Shown here piece after piece: positions 24,982 through 33,667 of a stretch of DNA of 64,000 nucleotides. The translations under genes were made by a program, and so were the position numbers. The DNA is taken from contig CAZMGF010000002.1 of assembly GCA_964565765.1 (NCBI GenBank), forward strand, positions 1 to 64,000, read 5' to 3'. Positions within the stretch are counted from its first letter, which is position 1. Each line of letters begins with the position of its first letter. This stretch comes from Bog-1181 sp964565765. GTDB lineage: Bacteria > Oederibacteriota > PGYV01 > Palsa-1178. Below the pieces are notes generated by a model. The model was not told where the DNA came from, did not search any database, and saw only the letters and a program-made list of their open reading frames with translations.

Positions 24982-25776
24982 ATGGATGTCGAAAAAATCA
25001 AGAAGTTAAGGCCGGTTATAGCGGCTGTCGTGGCGCTTGGCATCCTCGGATTCTGGCTGCTGCCAAAGTTTTTCCACAATACCCCGAAGGTTACGGCCTC
25101 GGGAACCGTTGAAATAACAGAGGTTGATGTCTCTTCCAGGATTTCAAGCAGGATAACAACGCTTGAAAAGGACGAGGGGCAGGAGGTTAAAAAAGGGGAA
25201 ACTATGGCGGATCTTGACGACTCAATAGTCGCGGCCCAGAAAGACGCGGCCGCCGCTGTTTTCGTGAACGCCCGTGATATTTACAACAGGTCAAAAAATC
25301 TTTTTGATACACAGTCAATTTCCCAGCAGCAGTTTGACTCGGCCCAGGCGGCTTTTGTTTCGGCACAGGCACAGCTTAAAGAGGCGCAGGTGATGCTTGA
25401 CGAGGCGGCTGTAAAAGCGCCGTGGAGCGGGATCATACTGAAAAAACATGTCGAGGCCGGAGAGCTCGTATCGCCGGGTTCGCCGCTTTTTACTATCGGC
25501 GACTTATCCCAGGCGAAAGTCACTATTTATGTTCCCCTGACCCAGATGACCATGATTAAATACGGCATGAAGGCATTAGTTGAAATTGATGCCTACAAAG
25601 GGCGAAAATTTGAAGGTAAAGTTACATTCATATCCGGCGAGGCGGAATTTACCCCGAAAAACGTGCAGACTCAGGATGAAAGAATAAAGGAAGTATTTGA
25701 GGTGCAGATTACTGTGCCAAATCCCGAGGGGATCCTGAAGCCGGGAATACCTGCGGATGTTGATATACAGATATGA
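24982..25776 (+). CDS. HlyD-family membrane fusion protein (YbhG-like)
   Basis: 264 residues from ATG 24982, chosen for GGAGGG at 24970-24975. One N-terminal membrane segment (~12-30) anchors it. A barrel-sandwich part follows (VTASGTVEITEVDVSSRI near 38), then a short Gln/Ala-rich coiled coil (~90-135) and the returning lipoyl half (VKAPWSGIILKKHVEAGELVSPGSPLF). The beta-barrel domain ends near IPADVDIQI. It would link the ABC-2 transporter below to the outer membrane or act as periplasmic adaptor. It sits between the TetR gene and the ATPase genes. Confidence 0.88.
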   Translation: MDVEKIKKLRPVIAAVVALGILGFWLLPKFFHNTPKVTASGTVEITEVDVSSRISSRITTLEKDEGQEVKKGETMADLDDSIVAAQKDAAAAVFVNARDIYNRSKNLFDTQSISQQQFDSAQAAFVSAQAQLKEAQVMLDEAAVKAPWSGIILKKHVEAGELVSPGSPLFTIGDLSQAKVTIYVPLTQMTMIKYGMKALVEIDAYKGRKFEGKVTFISGEAEFTPKNVQTQDERIKEVFEVQITVPNPEGILKPGIPADVDIQI

Positions 25777-25786
25777 GGAATAACAA

Positions 25787-26695
25787 ATGGAAATAATAAA
25801 GGTAGAGGGCCTCCGCAAGGAATTCAAGGGGATAAAAGCCGTTGACGGGCTTGATTTTTCCGTTGAACGCGGGGAAATATTCGGCCTCATCGGGCCCGAC
25901 GGCGGAGGCAAGACGACAACCCTGCGCATATTGTCGGGAATAATGACTTTAAGCGGCGGCAGCGCCGTTGTTCTCGGCAGAAAACTGCCTGACGAGGCCG
26001 AAGGGGTCAAGGAACATATAGGCTATATGTGCCAGAAATTTTCCCTTTATGGCGACCTCACAGTCGAGGAAAATATAAGATTTTTTTCAGACATTTATTC
26101 CATAGAAAAGAAAGAACTTGAAGAGAGGCTCTCACCCCTGCTTCAGATGACAAGGCTCGCGCCGTTCAAGGACCGTCTTGCCGGAAAATTATCCGGCGGC
26201 ATGAAGCAGAAACTTGCGCTGATTTGTACCCTTATACACAGGCCCGAGATACTTTTTCTTGATGAACCCACAACGGGCGTGGACCCGGTGTCGCGCAGGG
26301 AATTCTGGGAGATACTCCAGCAGATACACGCCGCCGGCGTTACAATAGTGGTGACAACCCCCTATATGGACGAGGCAGAGCAATGCTCGAAGATAGGGCT
26401 CATGTTCAGGGGAAAAATAATCGCGGCAGGCACGCCAAGGGATATGAAAAAATCCTTTAAAGGAGTGGTGCTTGAGTCGCATCCGGCCGATTCGGAAAAA
26501 TTTATGGAAATAATAGCTTCAAGCCCTTATATAAGGGACCAGCAGCAGCTCGGCAGCAGGTTCCATATTGTTGTGGATGACACCGCAGCCGCGGAAGATT
26601 TTATCAGTAAGGCTGAAAAAGAATCAATGACCCATATTATTGCGGCAAGCGTTGAGGATGTATTTGTGGAACGTATAAAAAATGACGGGGTTTAA
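25787..26695 (+). CDS. ABC transporter ATP-binding protein (first half of a YbhF-like pair)
   Basis: 302 residues. Walker A is GPDGGGKTTTLR near 40, with Asp in place of the common Asn. The signature is LSGGMKQK, Walker B is ILFLDEPTTGVD, and the switch position has TTP where His is usual (VVTTPYMDEAEQ). The His-loop change suggests that this site may be the weaker one of the pair. A C-terminal ~75-residue extension follows the ATPase core. In E. coli YbhF two such domains are fused; here they are two genes that abut at 26695/26696. Confidence 0.88.
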   Translation: MEIIKVEGLRKEFKGIKAVDGLDFSVERGEIFGLIGPDGGGKTTTLRILSGIMTLSGGSAVVLGRKLPDEAEGVKEHIGYMCQKFSLYGDLTVEENIRFFSDIYSIEKKELEERLSPLLQMTRLAPFKDRLAGKLSGGMKQKLALICTLIHRPEILFLDEPTTGVDPVSRREFWEILQQIHAAGVTIVVTTPYMDEAEQCSKIGLMFRGKIIAAGTPRDMKKSFKGVVLESHPADSEKFMEIIASSPYIRDQQQLGSRFHIVVDDTAAAEDFISKAEKESMTHIIAASVEDVFVERIKNDGV

Positions 26696-27643
26696 ATGAG
26701 AGAAATTTCAGTAAGAGCCGAGAAATTAGAGAAAAAATTCGGGGATTTTACGGCCGTTGATTCCGTCTCTTTTGAGGTGGAAAAAGGGGAGATATACGGA
26801 TTTCTCGGAGCTAACGGCGCCGGTAAAACAACTACCATAAGAATGCTCTGCGGCCTGCTGGAGCCGACAAGCGGCGACGCCATGGTGGCGGGATATTCAA
26901 TAAAAAAAGATGCGGATGCTGTCAAAAGAAAGCTCGGGTATATGTCACAGAAATTTTCACTTTATTCACTGCTTACAGTGGAGGAAAATATAGAGTTTTA
27001 CGCCGGCATCTACGGCCTTACGGACGCCGCCATTAAAACAAGAATACCCGAGGTGTGCGCCCTTGTGGAACTTGAAGGCTCCGGGGCGAGGATAGTCGGA
27101 GATATGCCGGGCGGTTTAAAACAGCGCGTGGCCCTTGCATGCGCCATAGCGCATAAACCCGAGATAGTTTTTCTTGACGAACCCACGGCAGGTGTTGACC
27201 CGCTCTTGCGGCGCAGGTTCTGGGAGATAATAAGGGGTCTTTCTGATTCCGGCACGACGGTATTTGTTACGACCCATTATATGGACGAGGTGGAGCACTG
27301 CAACAGGATATCGATAATGCACGGCGGCAGGATAATAAAGGAAGGAACAATACCGGATATAAAAAAAGCGGTCTTTGAAAAGCCGATTATTGAGATACAA
27401 ACGGATACGCCTGTAAAAACATATGACGCGCTCAACAATAACGAAGAGCTTGCCGGGGATATATCAATACACGGCGCCCTTATACACGTGACTTCAGGAA
27501 TGGATACAGCGGCGGCTAGGGGGCTAATCGCGAAGATACTCAAGGAACAATCCATAAACTTTACCCAGCCCGAGGAAGTGGAACCGACAATGGACGATGT
27601 CTTTGTAAAACTTGTGAAAAAATATGAGGCAAAAGCATCATGA
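26696..27643 (+). CDS. ABC transporter ATP-binding protein (second half of a YbhF-like pair)
   Basis: 315 residues starting directly after the first ATPase. Walker A is GANGAGKTTTIR near 40, Walker B is IVFLDEPTAGVD, and the switch His is present (VTTHYMDEVEH). The signature reads MPGGLKQR, with Pro for Ser. With the first protein it would form a hetero-dimeric motor. The C-terminal extension ends in VEPTMDDVFVKL, as in drug or lipid ABC-2 ATPases. The ATG of the first permease overlaps its TGA. Confidence 0.88.
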   Translation: MREISVRAEKLEKKFGDFTAVDSVSFEVEKGEIYGFLGANGAGKTTTIRMLCGLLEPTSGDAMVAGYSIKKDADAVKRKLGYMSQKFSLYSLLTVEENIEFYAGIYGLTDAAIKTRIPEVCALVELEGSGARIVGDMPGGLKQRVALACAIAHKPEIVFLDEPTAGVDPLLRRRFWEIIRGLSDSGTTVFVTTHYMDEVEHCNRISIMHGGRIIKEGTIPDIKKAVFEKPIIEIQTDTPVKTYDALNNNEELAGDISIHGALIHVTSGMDTAAARGLIAKILKEQSINFTQPEEVEPTMDDVFVKLVKKYEAKAS

Positions 27644-28824
27644 CGCCGGGGGAGAAAAAATTGGGGCGGGACACAGGAAAGCTCAATGCAAAAAGGATAA
27701 TACCGGTGATGAAAAAAGAGTTCCTGCATATTGTGCGGGACACACGCTCTCTTGTAATAGCCCTGCTTGCGCCAGTAATACTGCTTGTACTGTACGCGTA
27801 CGCCGTCACATTTGATATTAATAAAATAGACCTCGGGGTAGTGGATTACGACCGCACGTTTATTTCAAGGGAAATAGTCCAGAAATTCACGGCAAGCGGT
27901 TATTTTGAAGTTAATAAAGGGTGCTATAACAGCATGGAAAAATGCGTTAAAACGCTCAGGATGAACGGCATTAAAATGATTCTTGTCCTGCCTTACAATT
28001 TATATACCGATATTAAAAAAGGCAGGGAAGTAAAATTACAGGTCATAGGCGACGGCTCGGACTCAAATACAATCTCAATCGGGCTGGGTTATTGCCAGGC
28101 TATTATCGCCCAGATTTCCGGCAACCTTATGCTTGAAACCGTAAGCTCGCGGGGGTTTGATGTGAAAAGCGTTCCCATGATAGTGCCGGTGCCGAGGGTA
28201 TGGTACAACCCGGAACTTAAATCGACCAATTACATAGTGCCCGGGCTTGCCGCCATTATAATGATGTTAATATCCGCCCTGCTCACTTCGCTTACGATAG
28301 TCAGGGAAAAGGAACACAACACATACGAGCAGCTTGTGGCAACGCCGTTAAAGCCGCTTGAGCTTATGATAGGAAAAATAGTTCCCTATATAGTATTGTG
28401 CCTTATTGACGTCACGCTCATCGTATCGGTGGGCATTTTATGGTTCCATGTCCCTTTTAAGGGAAGTTTTATTGTACTCGCGGTTTATACGCTCCTGTTC
28501 CTTTTCTGCGCACTGGGGCTCGGGCTTATTATTTCCGCAGTCGCGGAAAATCAGCAGGTTGCGGTAATGGGAACGGCGCTTGGCACGCTGCTGCCGTCGA
28601 TACTGTTATCAGGGTTTGTTTTTCCCATAGCTTCAATGCCGGTTATTATACAGGCGATAAGCTATGTTGTTCCGGCAAAATACTATATAGTGGCCTTAAG
28701 AACCATATTTTTAAAAGCCGGGACGGGCTTCTTTACCGTATGGGGTGAGGGAATGTTCCTGCTTGTATTCGGAACCATTTTTATAACAGCTTCCGCGAGA
28801 AGTTTTAAGAAAACAATAGGCTGA
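27640..28824 (+). CDS. ABC-2 type permease (YbhS-like)
   Basis: 394 residues. Its ATG overlaps the previous TGA by 4 bases. The core starts at KKEFLHIVRDTRSL near 30, a family signature. One membrane segment (~45-65), a ~155-residue outer domain and five C-terminal segments (~220-395) follow, which is the ABC2_membrane_3 layout. KEHNTYEQLVATPLKPLELMIGK near 225 is the coupling region of this family. Substrate unknown; relatives export drugs or alkali cations. Confidence 0.85.
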   Translation: MTPGEKKLGRDTGKLNAKRIIPVMKKEFLHIVRDTRSLVIALLAPVILLVLYAYAVTFDINKIDLGVVDYDRTFISREIVQKFTASGYFEVNKGCYNSMEKCVKTLRMNGIKMILVLPYNLYTDIKKGREVKLQVIGDGSDSNTISIGLGYCQAIIAQISGNLMLETVSSRGFDVKSVPMIVPVPRVWYNPELKSTNYIVPGLAAIIMMLISALLTSLTIVREKEHNTYEQLVATPLKPLELMIGKIVPYIVLCLIDVTLIVSVGILWFHVPFKGSFIVLAVYTLLFLFCALGLGLIISAVAENQQVAVMGTALGTLLPSILLSGFVFPIASMPVIIQAISYVVPAKYYIVALRTIFLKAGTGFFTVWGEGMFLLVFGTIFITASARSFKKTIG

Positions 28825-28839
28825 TGAAGGGATGTTAAC

Positions 28840-29985
28840 ATGGGAGGCTTAAGGGAGTTTTTTGTGCCGGTAAGGCACATGATGAAAAAAGAATTCATAG
28901 AGATGAGAAGATCAAAGCTGATTATTATGCTTGTAATTGCGCCTATCCTCCAGGCAATTGTCTTCGGGTATGTGGCCACGACCGATATAACGCATGTGCC
29001 CACAATGATATGCGATGAGGATTCATCTGCAAAAAGCAGGGCGCTTGCCGATAAGTTTTTAAACAGCGAATATTTTAATATTGTAAATTTTACGCGCGAC
29101 CCCTCGGCCATACAGGGTGAGCTCGGAAGCAACAAAGCAAAAGTGTGCATAAGGATCCCGAAGGATTTTGAAGAAAACCTTAAAAAAGGAAAATCAATAC
29201 AGGTACAGATAATAGGTGACGGAACCGATTCAAACAGCGCCACGCAGACAATGTCCAGGGCCCAGCTTATTATAATGGCCTTTTCGGAACAGATATTCGC
29301 CGATAAGATGGCCGTAATGAAACCGGCAGTGGGACCCCTGCCGTCGCTTGCCATGGAAGAGCGGGTATGGTACAACCCGGAGCTTGCCAGCGCCAATGAT
29401 ATGGTGCCCGGCGTTATAGGGCTCATTCTTACAATAATCACGCTTGTAATAATGTCCCTGTCAATAGTCAGGGAAAAGGAATCGGGCAACATAGAACAGA
29501 TGGTGGTCACTCCAATCACGCCGCTTCAGATAATAGTCGGGAAGATAATACCCTATATATTTCTGGGTCTGCTTGATATAGTGCTGGTAGTTATCGTATG
29601 CGGCATTATTTTTAAGACGCCTTTTGAGGGGAGCTTCATGCTGCTTCTGGCGCTGTCATTCCTGATGATAATGGTCAACCTGGGTATTGGCATATTCATT
29701 TCAACTATATCGGCGACGCAGCAGCAGGCCATGTTTTCGTCCATATTCATAATGATGCCAAATATACTCCTGTCGGGGTTTTTGTTCCCGATAAAAAACA
29801 TGCCGCTGGTGCTGCAGTGGCTCACATATCTTATACCCATGAGGTATTACATGGTCATAATCAGGGGGATTTTTCTGAAAGGGCTGGGGTTTATGGAGCT
29901 CCTTCCGGAAGCGTCCGCCCTCTTTATTTACGGGCTTGTGATTTTTACACTGGCGATAAAAGCCTTCAGGAAGACGGTAAGTTAA
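28840..29985 (+). CDS. ABC-2 type permease (YbhR-like)
   Basis: 381 residues, paralogue of the gene before it with the same layout: HMMKKEFIEMRRSKL near 18, one membrane segment, an outer domain with WYNPELASANDMVPGVI near 180-200, then KESGNIEQMVVTPITPLQIIVGK and five membrane segments. The two permeases probably pair. It ends the exporter operon; the MFS gene begins 21 bases later. Confidence 0.87.
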   Translation: MGGLREFFVPVRHMMKKEFIEMRRSKLIIMLVIAPILQAIVFGYVATTDITHVPTMICDEDSSAKSRALADKFLNSEYFNIVNFTRDPSAIQGELGSNKAKVCIRIPKDFEENLKKGKSIQVQIIGDGTDSNSATQTMSRAQLIIMAFSEQIFADKMAVMKPAVGPLPSLAMEERVWYNPELASANDMVPGVIGLILTIITLVIMSLSIVREKESGNIEQMVVTPITPLQIIVGKIIPYIFLGLLDIVLVVIVCGIIFKTPFEGSFMLLLALSFLMIMVNLGIGIFISTISATQQQAMFSSIFIMMPNILLSGFLFPIKNMPLVLQWLTYLIPMRYYMVIIRGIFLKGLGFMELLPEASALFIYGLVIFTLAIKAFRKTVS

Positions 29986-30006
29986 AAAAATTACGCAGGC
30001 GAAAAA

Positions 30007-31269
30007 TTGAAAGATTATATAAAAAATATTTTCAGGGCGTTTAAATACAGGAATTACAGGCTCTATTTTTTAGGGCAGAGCGTATCCTTTACAGGCGCGT
30101 GGATACAGCAGGTGGCCATGGGATGGATGGTTTACCGGATGACAAATTCCGCACTTATGCTCGGCATAATAGGTTTTACTTCACAGGCGCCGGCATTTTT
30201 TATGGCCCCTTTTGTCGGGGTCTTAAGCGAAAAAAGAGACCGCAGGAAAATTCTTCTTTATGTCCAGTATTTTTTCATGCTGCAGGCAGGGCTGCTAACA
30301 CTGCTTGTAATGACCGGTACCGTACAGATTTGGCATATAATAATTTTAAGCATACTCCTTGGCATTGTCAGCGGTTTTGACATGACCACAAGGCACACAT
30401 TCTTCCTTGATGTTGTTGAAGAAAAAAATGACCTTTCCAATGCGATTGCCCTTAATTCCGCAATTTTTAACGGCTCGCGCCTGATTGGCCCGGCCATTGC
30501 AGGCGCAATAATTGCGGCAGCGGGGGAGGGCATATGTTTTTTGATAAACACTTTATGTTATTGCGCCGTGGCAGTATGCCTTTCAATGATGAACATTGAG
30601 AGAAAATATCAGGACGTAAAGCTGGGCGAAATAAATTTCATCGGGGAAATCAGCCATGGTTTTAAATATTCTTTTTCATTCAGGCCGATAAGGGAAGTAG
30701 TAATAATAATGTGCGCTGTTTTCTTTTTTACATCGCCGTTCACCGTATTCATGCCGGTATTCGCGAAGGATATATTAAAGGGAGGGCCTGGCACAATGGG
30801 GATGCTTATGTCGGCAATGGGTGCCGGCGCGCTTGCCGGAGCCATTTTTGTGGCTGCAAGGAAAAATACCGCCGGGCTGATAAATTTTCTAATTGTTTCA
30901 GCTTTTATTGAAAGCGGCGGGCTGATATTTTTCAGCGTTTCAAAATTGATGTGGCTCTCGGCCCTATCTGTCGCCATAGCAGGGGCAGGGGTTATTATGT
31001 TCAACTCTTCTGTAAACACGCTGCTGCAGATATTCACAGACGACGACAAGCGCGGCAGGGTGATGTCCCTTTTTATAATGGGGTTCACGGGGATAATTCC
31101 GTTTGGCGGGCTCGTGCAGGGATGGGTGGCGGGAAAAACCGGGGTTCCTTTTGTGGTGCTTGCGGGGGCAATACTCGGGGCTGTATGCGCGGCGTTATTT
31201 ATATTTAACCTGAAAGAACTCCGTCCGATGATAAATAAGGTTTATGAAGAAAAGGGAATGACAGGTTAA
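30007..31269 (+). CDS. MFS transporter, EntS/MFS_3-like
   Basis: 420 residues from TTG 30007; no better ATG is nearby. It has the start FRNYRLYFLGQSVSFTGAWIQQVAMGWMVYRMT, typical of the MFS_3 (enterobactin exporter-like) group, the A-motif region SEKRDRRKILL between segments 2 and 3, and about 12 hydrophobic segments. It may share transcription with the ABC exporter upstream (21-base gap). The substrate is unknown. Confidence 0.82.
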   Translation: MKDYIKNIFRAFKYRNYRLYFLGQSVSFTGAWIQQVAMGWMVYRMTNSALMLGIIGFTSQAPAFFMAPFVGVLSEKRDRRKILLYVQYFFMLQAGLLTLLVMTGTVQIWHIIILSILLGIVSGFDMTTRHTFFLDVVEEKNDLSNAIALNSAIFNGSRLIGPAIAGAIIAAAGEGICFLINTLCYCAVAVCLSMMNIERKYQDVKLGEINFIGEISHGFKYSFSFRPIREVVIIMCAVFFFTSPFTVFMPVFAKDILKGGPGTMGMLMSAMGAGALAGAIFVAARKNTAGLINFLIVSAFIESGGLIFFSVSKLMWLSALSVAIAGAGVIMFNSSVNTLLQIFTDDDKRGRVMSLFIMGFTGIIPFGGLVQGWVAGKTGVPFVVLAGAILGAVCAALFIFNLKELRPMINKVYEEKGMTG

Positions 31270-31297
31270 ACTTAATGCCCTTGGATATAAGCTTTCA

Positions 31298-31326
31298 TTG
31301 ACATTTAACGCCGGGAGTAGTAAATT
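31298..31326 (+). promoter_or_regulatory. Promoter of the leader RNA and methyltransferase gene
   Basis: TTGACA (31298-31303) and TAAATT (31321-31326) are 17 bp apart, with the start expected near 31333. The transcript would begin with the folded leader at 31333-31451. Confidence 0.55.
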
Positions 31327-31332
31327 ATAAAC

Positions 31333-31451
31333 ATGTGCCTGTCGCAAAGGGCTAAAGGGAACAGGAAACACAGGCTCCCTTAAGATAGTTTAAAGATGAA
31401 ATATTAATACAACAAACTACCTTCAGACAGGCAAAGCAGCCTGTCTTTTTT
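31333..31451 (+). ncRNA. Structured leader RNA with attenuator, riboswitch-like
   Basis: GCCTGTC (31337-31343) can pair with ACAGGC (31370-31375), or with GACAGGC (31426-31432), the 5' arm of the terminator at 31426-31451. AAGGG (31355-31359) can pair with CCCTT (31377-31381), which would cross the first helix as a pseudoknot. TAGTTT (31386-31391) pairs with AAACTA (31414-31419). Two exclusive states are the hallmark of transcription attenuation. The order UGCC ... UAAAGGGAAC-AGG ... CUCCC faintly recalls the cobalamin aptamer, but the conserved B12 box is not evident. Ligand unknown. Confidence 0.45.
31426..31451 (+). terminator. Rho-independent terminator inside the leader
   Basis: GACAGGC-AAAGCA-GCCTGTC followed by six T. 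It ends 21 bases before the ATG at 31473, so it must be conditional if the methyltransferase is to be expressed from the promoter at 31298. Confidence 0.75.
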
Positions 31452-31472
31452 CATTTTAAAGGAGAAAACCTT

Positions 31473-32897
31473 ATGGCCAAGAAAAGTTATGAAAAGCCGC
31501 CCATATCAAAGGGCGATGAGCTTGATATAGAAATAATGGACCTTGCCTACGGCGGGGACAGCGTGGGAAGGTATAAAAATTTTACGGTATTTATACCATA
31601 CGGCGTGCCCGGCTCGCTTGTACGGGCCAGGATAACAGAGTTAAAAAAGAATTTTGCCTCCGGGAAGATTTTGCGCGTAATAACCGAATCCCCGGCTTAT
31701 ACAAAGCCCGTTTGCCCTTATTTCGGGGAGTGCGGCGGCTGCGACTGGATGAACATCAAATACACCGCCCAGGTGCAGTATAAACACAAGTTCGTGAAGT
31801 TCATGCTTGAAAAGAGCGCCGGGCTTCCCAATGTTGAGGTGGGACAGCCCATAACTTTTGACAATCCGCTATATTACCGCAACAGGGCGCAGTATAAGGC
31901 GGCAATCGAGGACGGAGTTGTGAAGATGGGGTTTTATAGGGCGCGCAGCCACGAGGTAATAGGCGTTGATAAATGCATGATACTCCAGCCGAAAATAAAC
32001 GAGATTGCCGCGGTTATAACAAAGGCTTTTAACGAGAGAAAAAAAGAGATAAGCCTTTATGATGAAAAAAGCAACAGGGGCTATTTACGGCATGTGGCAA
32101 TAAGGGTCAACATGAAAGGCGAGAGCCTTGTCACATTTGTGGTAAACGGCAGGGACATCCAGCCTTTTATAAGCTACGCCGCCGAGGCAGTAAGACTAAA
32201 CGTGCAGGGGTTAAAAGGTACGGTGCTTAATACAAACACAGAGCCAGGGAACAACGTATTCAGTGACAGGGAAAAAACAATATACGGCCAGCCATATATA
32301 ACAGAGAGAGCGGCAGGAATTGATTTCAACTTGAATTCATCCTCATTTTTCCAGGTTAACGCTTTGAGCCTTGAAAAAATGGCAGCCTTTGTAAAGGAGA
32401 ATATAAAGCCCGGCGCAAAAGTGCTGGATCTTTACGGCGGCGTCGGCGCCTTAACCCTGCCTTCCCGTGATAAATTCAGGGAAATATTTGTTGTTGAGAT
32501 AGACACAGGCGCGGCCCAGCGGCTCCATGAAATGACCGTGAGGAACAATTACCACAATGTCACAGTGGTCAACGGCAGGGCCGAGGACGCGGTTGATAAA
32601 TTCATGAATGATGTGCGCATTACGGACCTTGTTATTGACCCGCCGAGAAAAGGGATACATCCGAAAATACTGGCGGCAATAAGGCGCAGCAAAATAGAAA
32701 ACATAGTTTATATATCATGCAACCCGGCCAGCTTTGCCAGGGACATCAACGAGCTCAAGGACAATTATTTTGTGGCAGAGGTGCAGACCCTTGACCAGTT
32801 CCCCCAGACATACCATGTGGAACTTATGGCAAGGCTGGAAAAGAAAAAGGCCGGCAGGGAGGCAGAGCAAAATGCAAGACCGCATCATAGATTTTAA
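31473..32897 (+). CDS. 23S rRNA/tRNA (uracil-C5)-methyltransferase, RumA/RlmD family
   Basis: 474 residues. An N-terminal TRAM domain (~15-75) is followed by an iron-sulfur motif at Cys81, Cys87 and Cys90 (CPYFGECGGC), with a further Cys in VDKCMILQP near 172. The SAM-binding part shows VLDLYGGVGALTLP near 325 and VIDPPRKG near 390. The nucleophile is Cys416 in ISCNPASFARD. The enzyme methylates a uracil in rRNA (U1939 or U747 in E. coli) or tRNA. Control by the leader RNA at 31333-31451 is unusual for this family. It overlaps the next gene by 26 bases. Confidence 0.9.
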   Translation: MAKKSYEKPPISKGDELDIEIMDLAYGGDSVGRYKNFTVFIPYGVPGSLVRARITELKKNFASGKILRVITESPAYTKPVCPYFGECGGCDWMNIKYTAQVQYKHKFVKFMLEKSAGLPNVEVGQPITFDNPLYYRNRAQYKAAIEDGVVKMGFYRARSHEVIGVDKCMILQPKINEIAAVITKAFNERKKEISLYDEKSNRGYLRHVAIRVNMKGESLVTFVVNGRDIQPFISYAAEAVRLNVQGLKGTVLNTNTEPGNNVFSDREKTIYGQPYITERAAGIDFNLNSSSFFQVNALSLEKMAAFVKENIKPGAKVLDLYGGVGALTLPSRDKFREIFVVEIDTGAAQRLHEMTVRNNYHNVTVVNGRAEDAVDKFMNDVRITDLVIDPPRKGIHPKILAAIRRSKIENIVYISCNPASFARDINELKDNYFVAEVQTLDQFPQTYHVELMARLEKKKAGREAEQNARPHHRF

Positions 32898-33648
32898 TAA
32901 CATAATAGTGCTGATGAACAAAGCCAGGATCCTGGACTCAGTCAATCTTACAATTGACGCCGGTGAGCATACGGCCATACTCGGGCCGAATGGTTCCGGA
33001 AAATCCACCCTGATAAAGCTTATGACCAGGGAAATATATCCTTACAGCATGGAGGAGAAGACCTTTAAAATATTCGGCGAAGATACCTGGGACATCCACA
33101 CCCTGCGCGGAAAGCTCGGCATTGTATCTGATTCCATATCGCTTCTTGCAAACCCGGATGTGACGGTATTTGACGTTGTGGCCTCGTCATTTTACGACGC
33201 CATGAATATGTATAATATGGAAGCCTCCGATGAAGTCAGGGAAAAGGCGGTTAAATCCCTTGAATTTATGGAAGTGGCGCATCTAAAAGAGAGGCTCATT
33301 TCAGAGATATCCTCGGGAGAGGCAAGGAGGGTATTTATTGCCAGGGCCCTCGCGCACAACCCGAAGGCTATACTGCTCGACGAACCGACAAATTCCCTTG
33401 ATATATATGCCATGAGGAAATTCAGGGCCACAATTTCAAGGATTGCCAATAAAGGTGTGACAGTTATAATTTCAACACATACAATGCAGGATATAATACC
33501 CGAGATAAAAAAAGTGGTTATGCTTAAGGGTGGCAAAATATATATGTCCGGGAAAATAAAAGATGTCCTAACCGAAAAAAACCTGACAGGGTTGTTCGGG
33601 ACTAATGTGAAACTGCGCGAAGAAAAGGGGCATTATATAATTTCCTGA
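32872..33648 (+). CDS. ABC transporter ATP-binding protein without partner genes
   Basis: 258 residues from ATG 32872, chosen for AGGGAGG at 32856-32862; it overlaps the methyltransferase end. Walker A is GPNGSGKST near 42, the signature is ISSGEARR, Walker B is AILLDEPTNSLD and the switch His is STHTMQD. The sequence resembles the ModF/YlmA-like single ATPases related to iron-chelate uptake. No permease or binding protein lies next to it. It may serve a distant transporter or have a cytoplasmic role. Confidence 0.82.
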   Translation: MQDRIIDFNNIIVLMNKARILDSVNLTIDAGEHTAILGPNGSGKSTLIKLMTREIYPYSMEEKTFKIFGEDTWDIHTLRGKLGIVSDSISLLANPDVTVFDVVASSFYDAMNMYNMEASDEVREKAVKSLEFMEVAHLKERLISEISSGEARRVFIARALAHNPKAILLDEPTNSLDIYAMRKFRATISRIANKGVTVIISTHTMQDIIPEIKKVVMLKGGKIYMSGKIKDVLTEKNLTGLFGTNVKLREEKGHYIIS

Positions 33649-33667
33649 AAAACTGGAGATATGCGGA

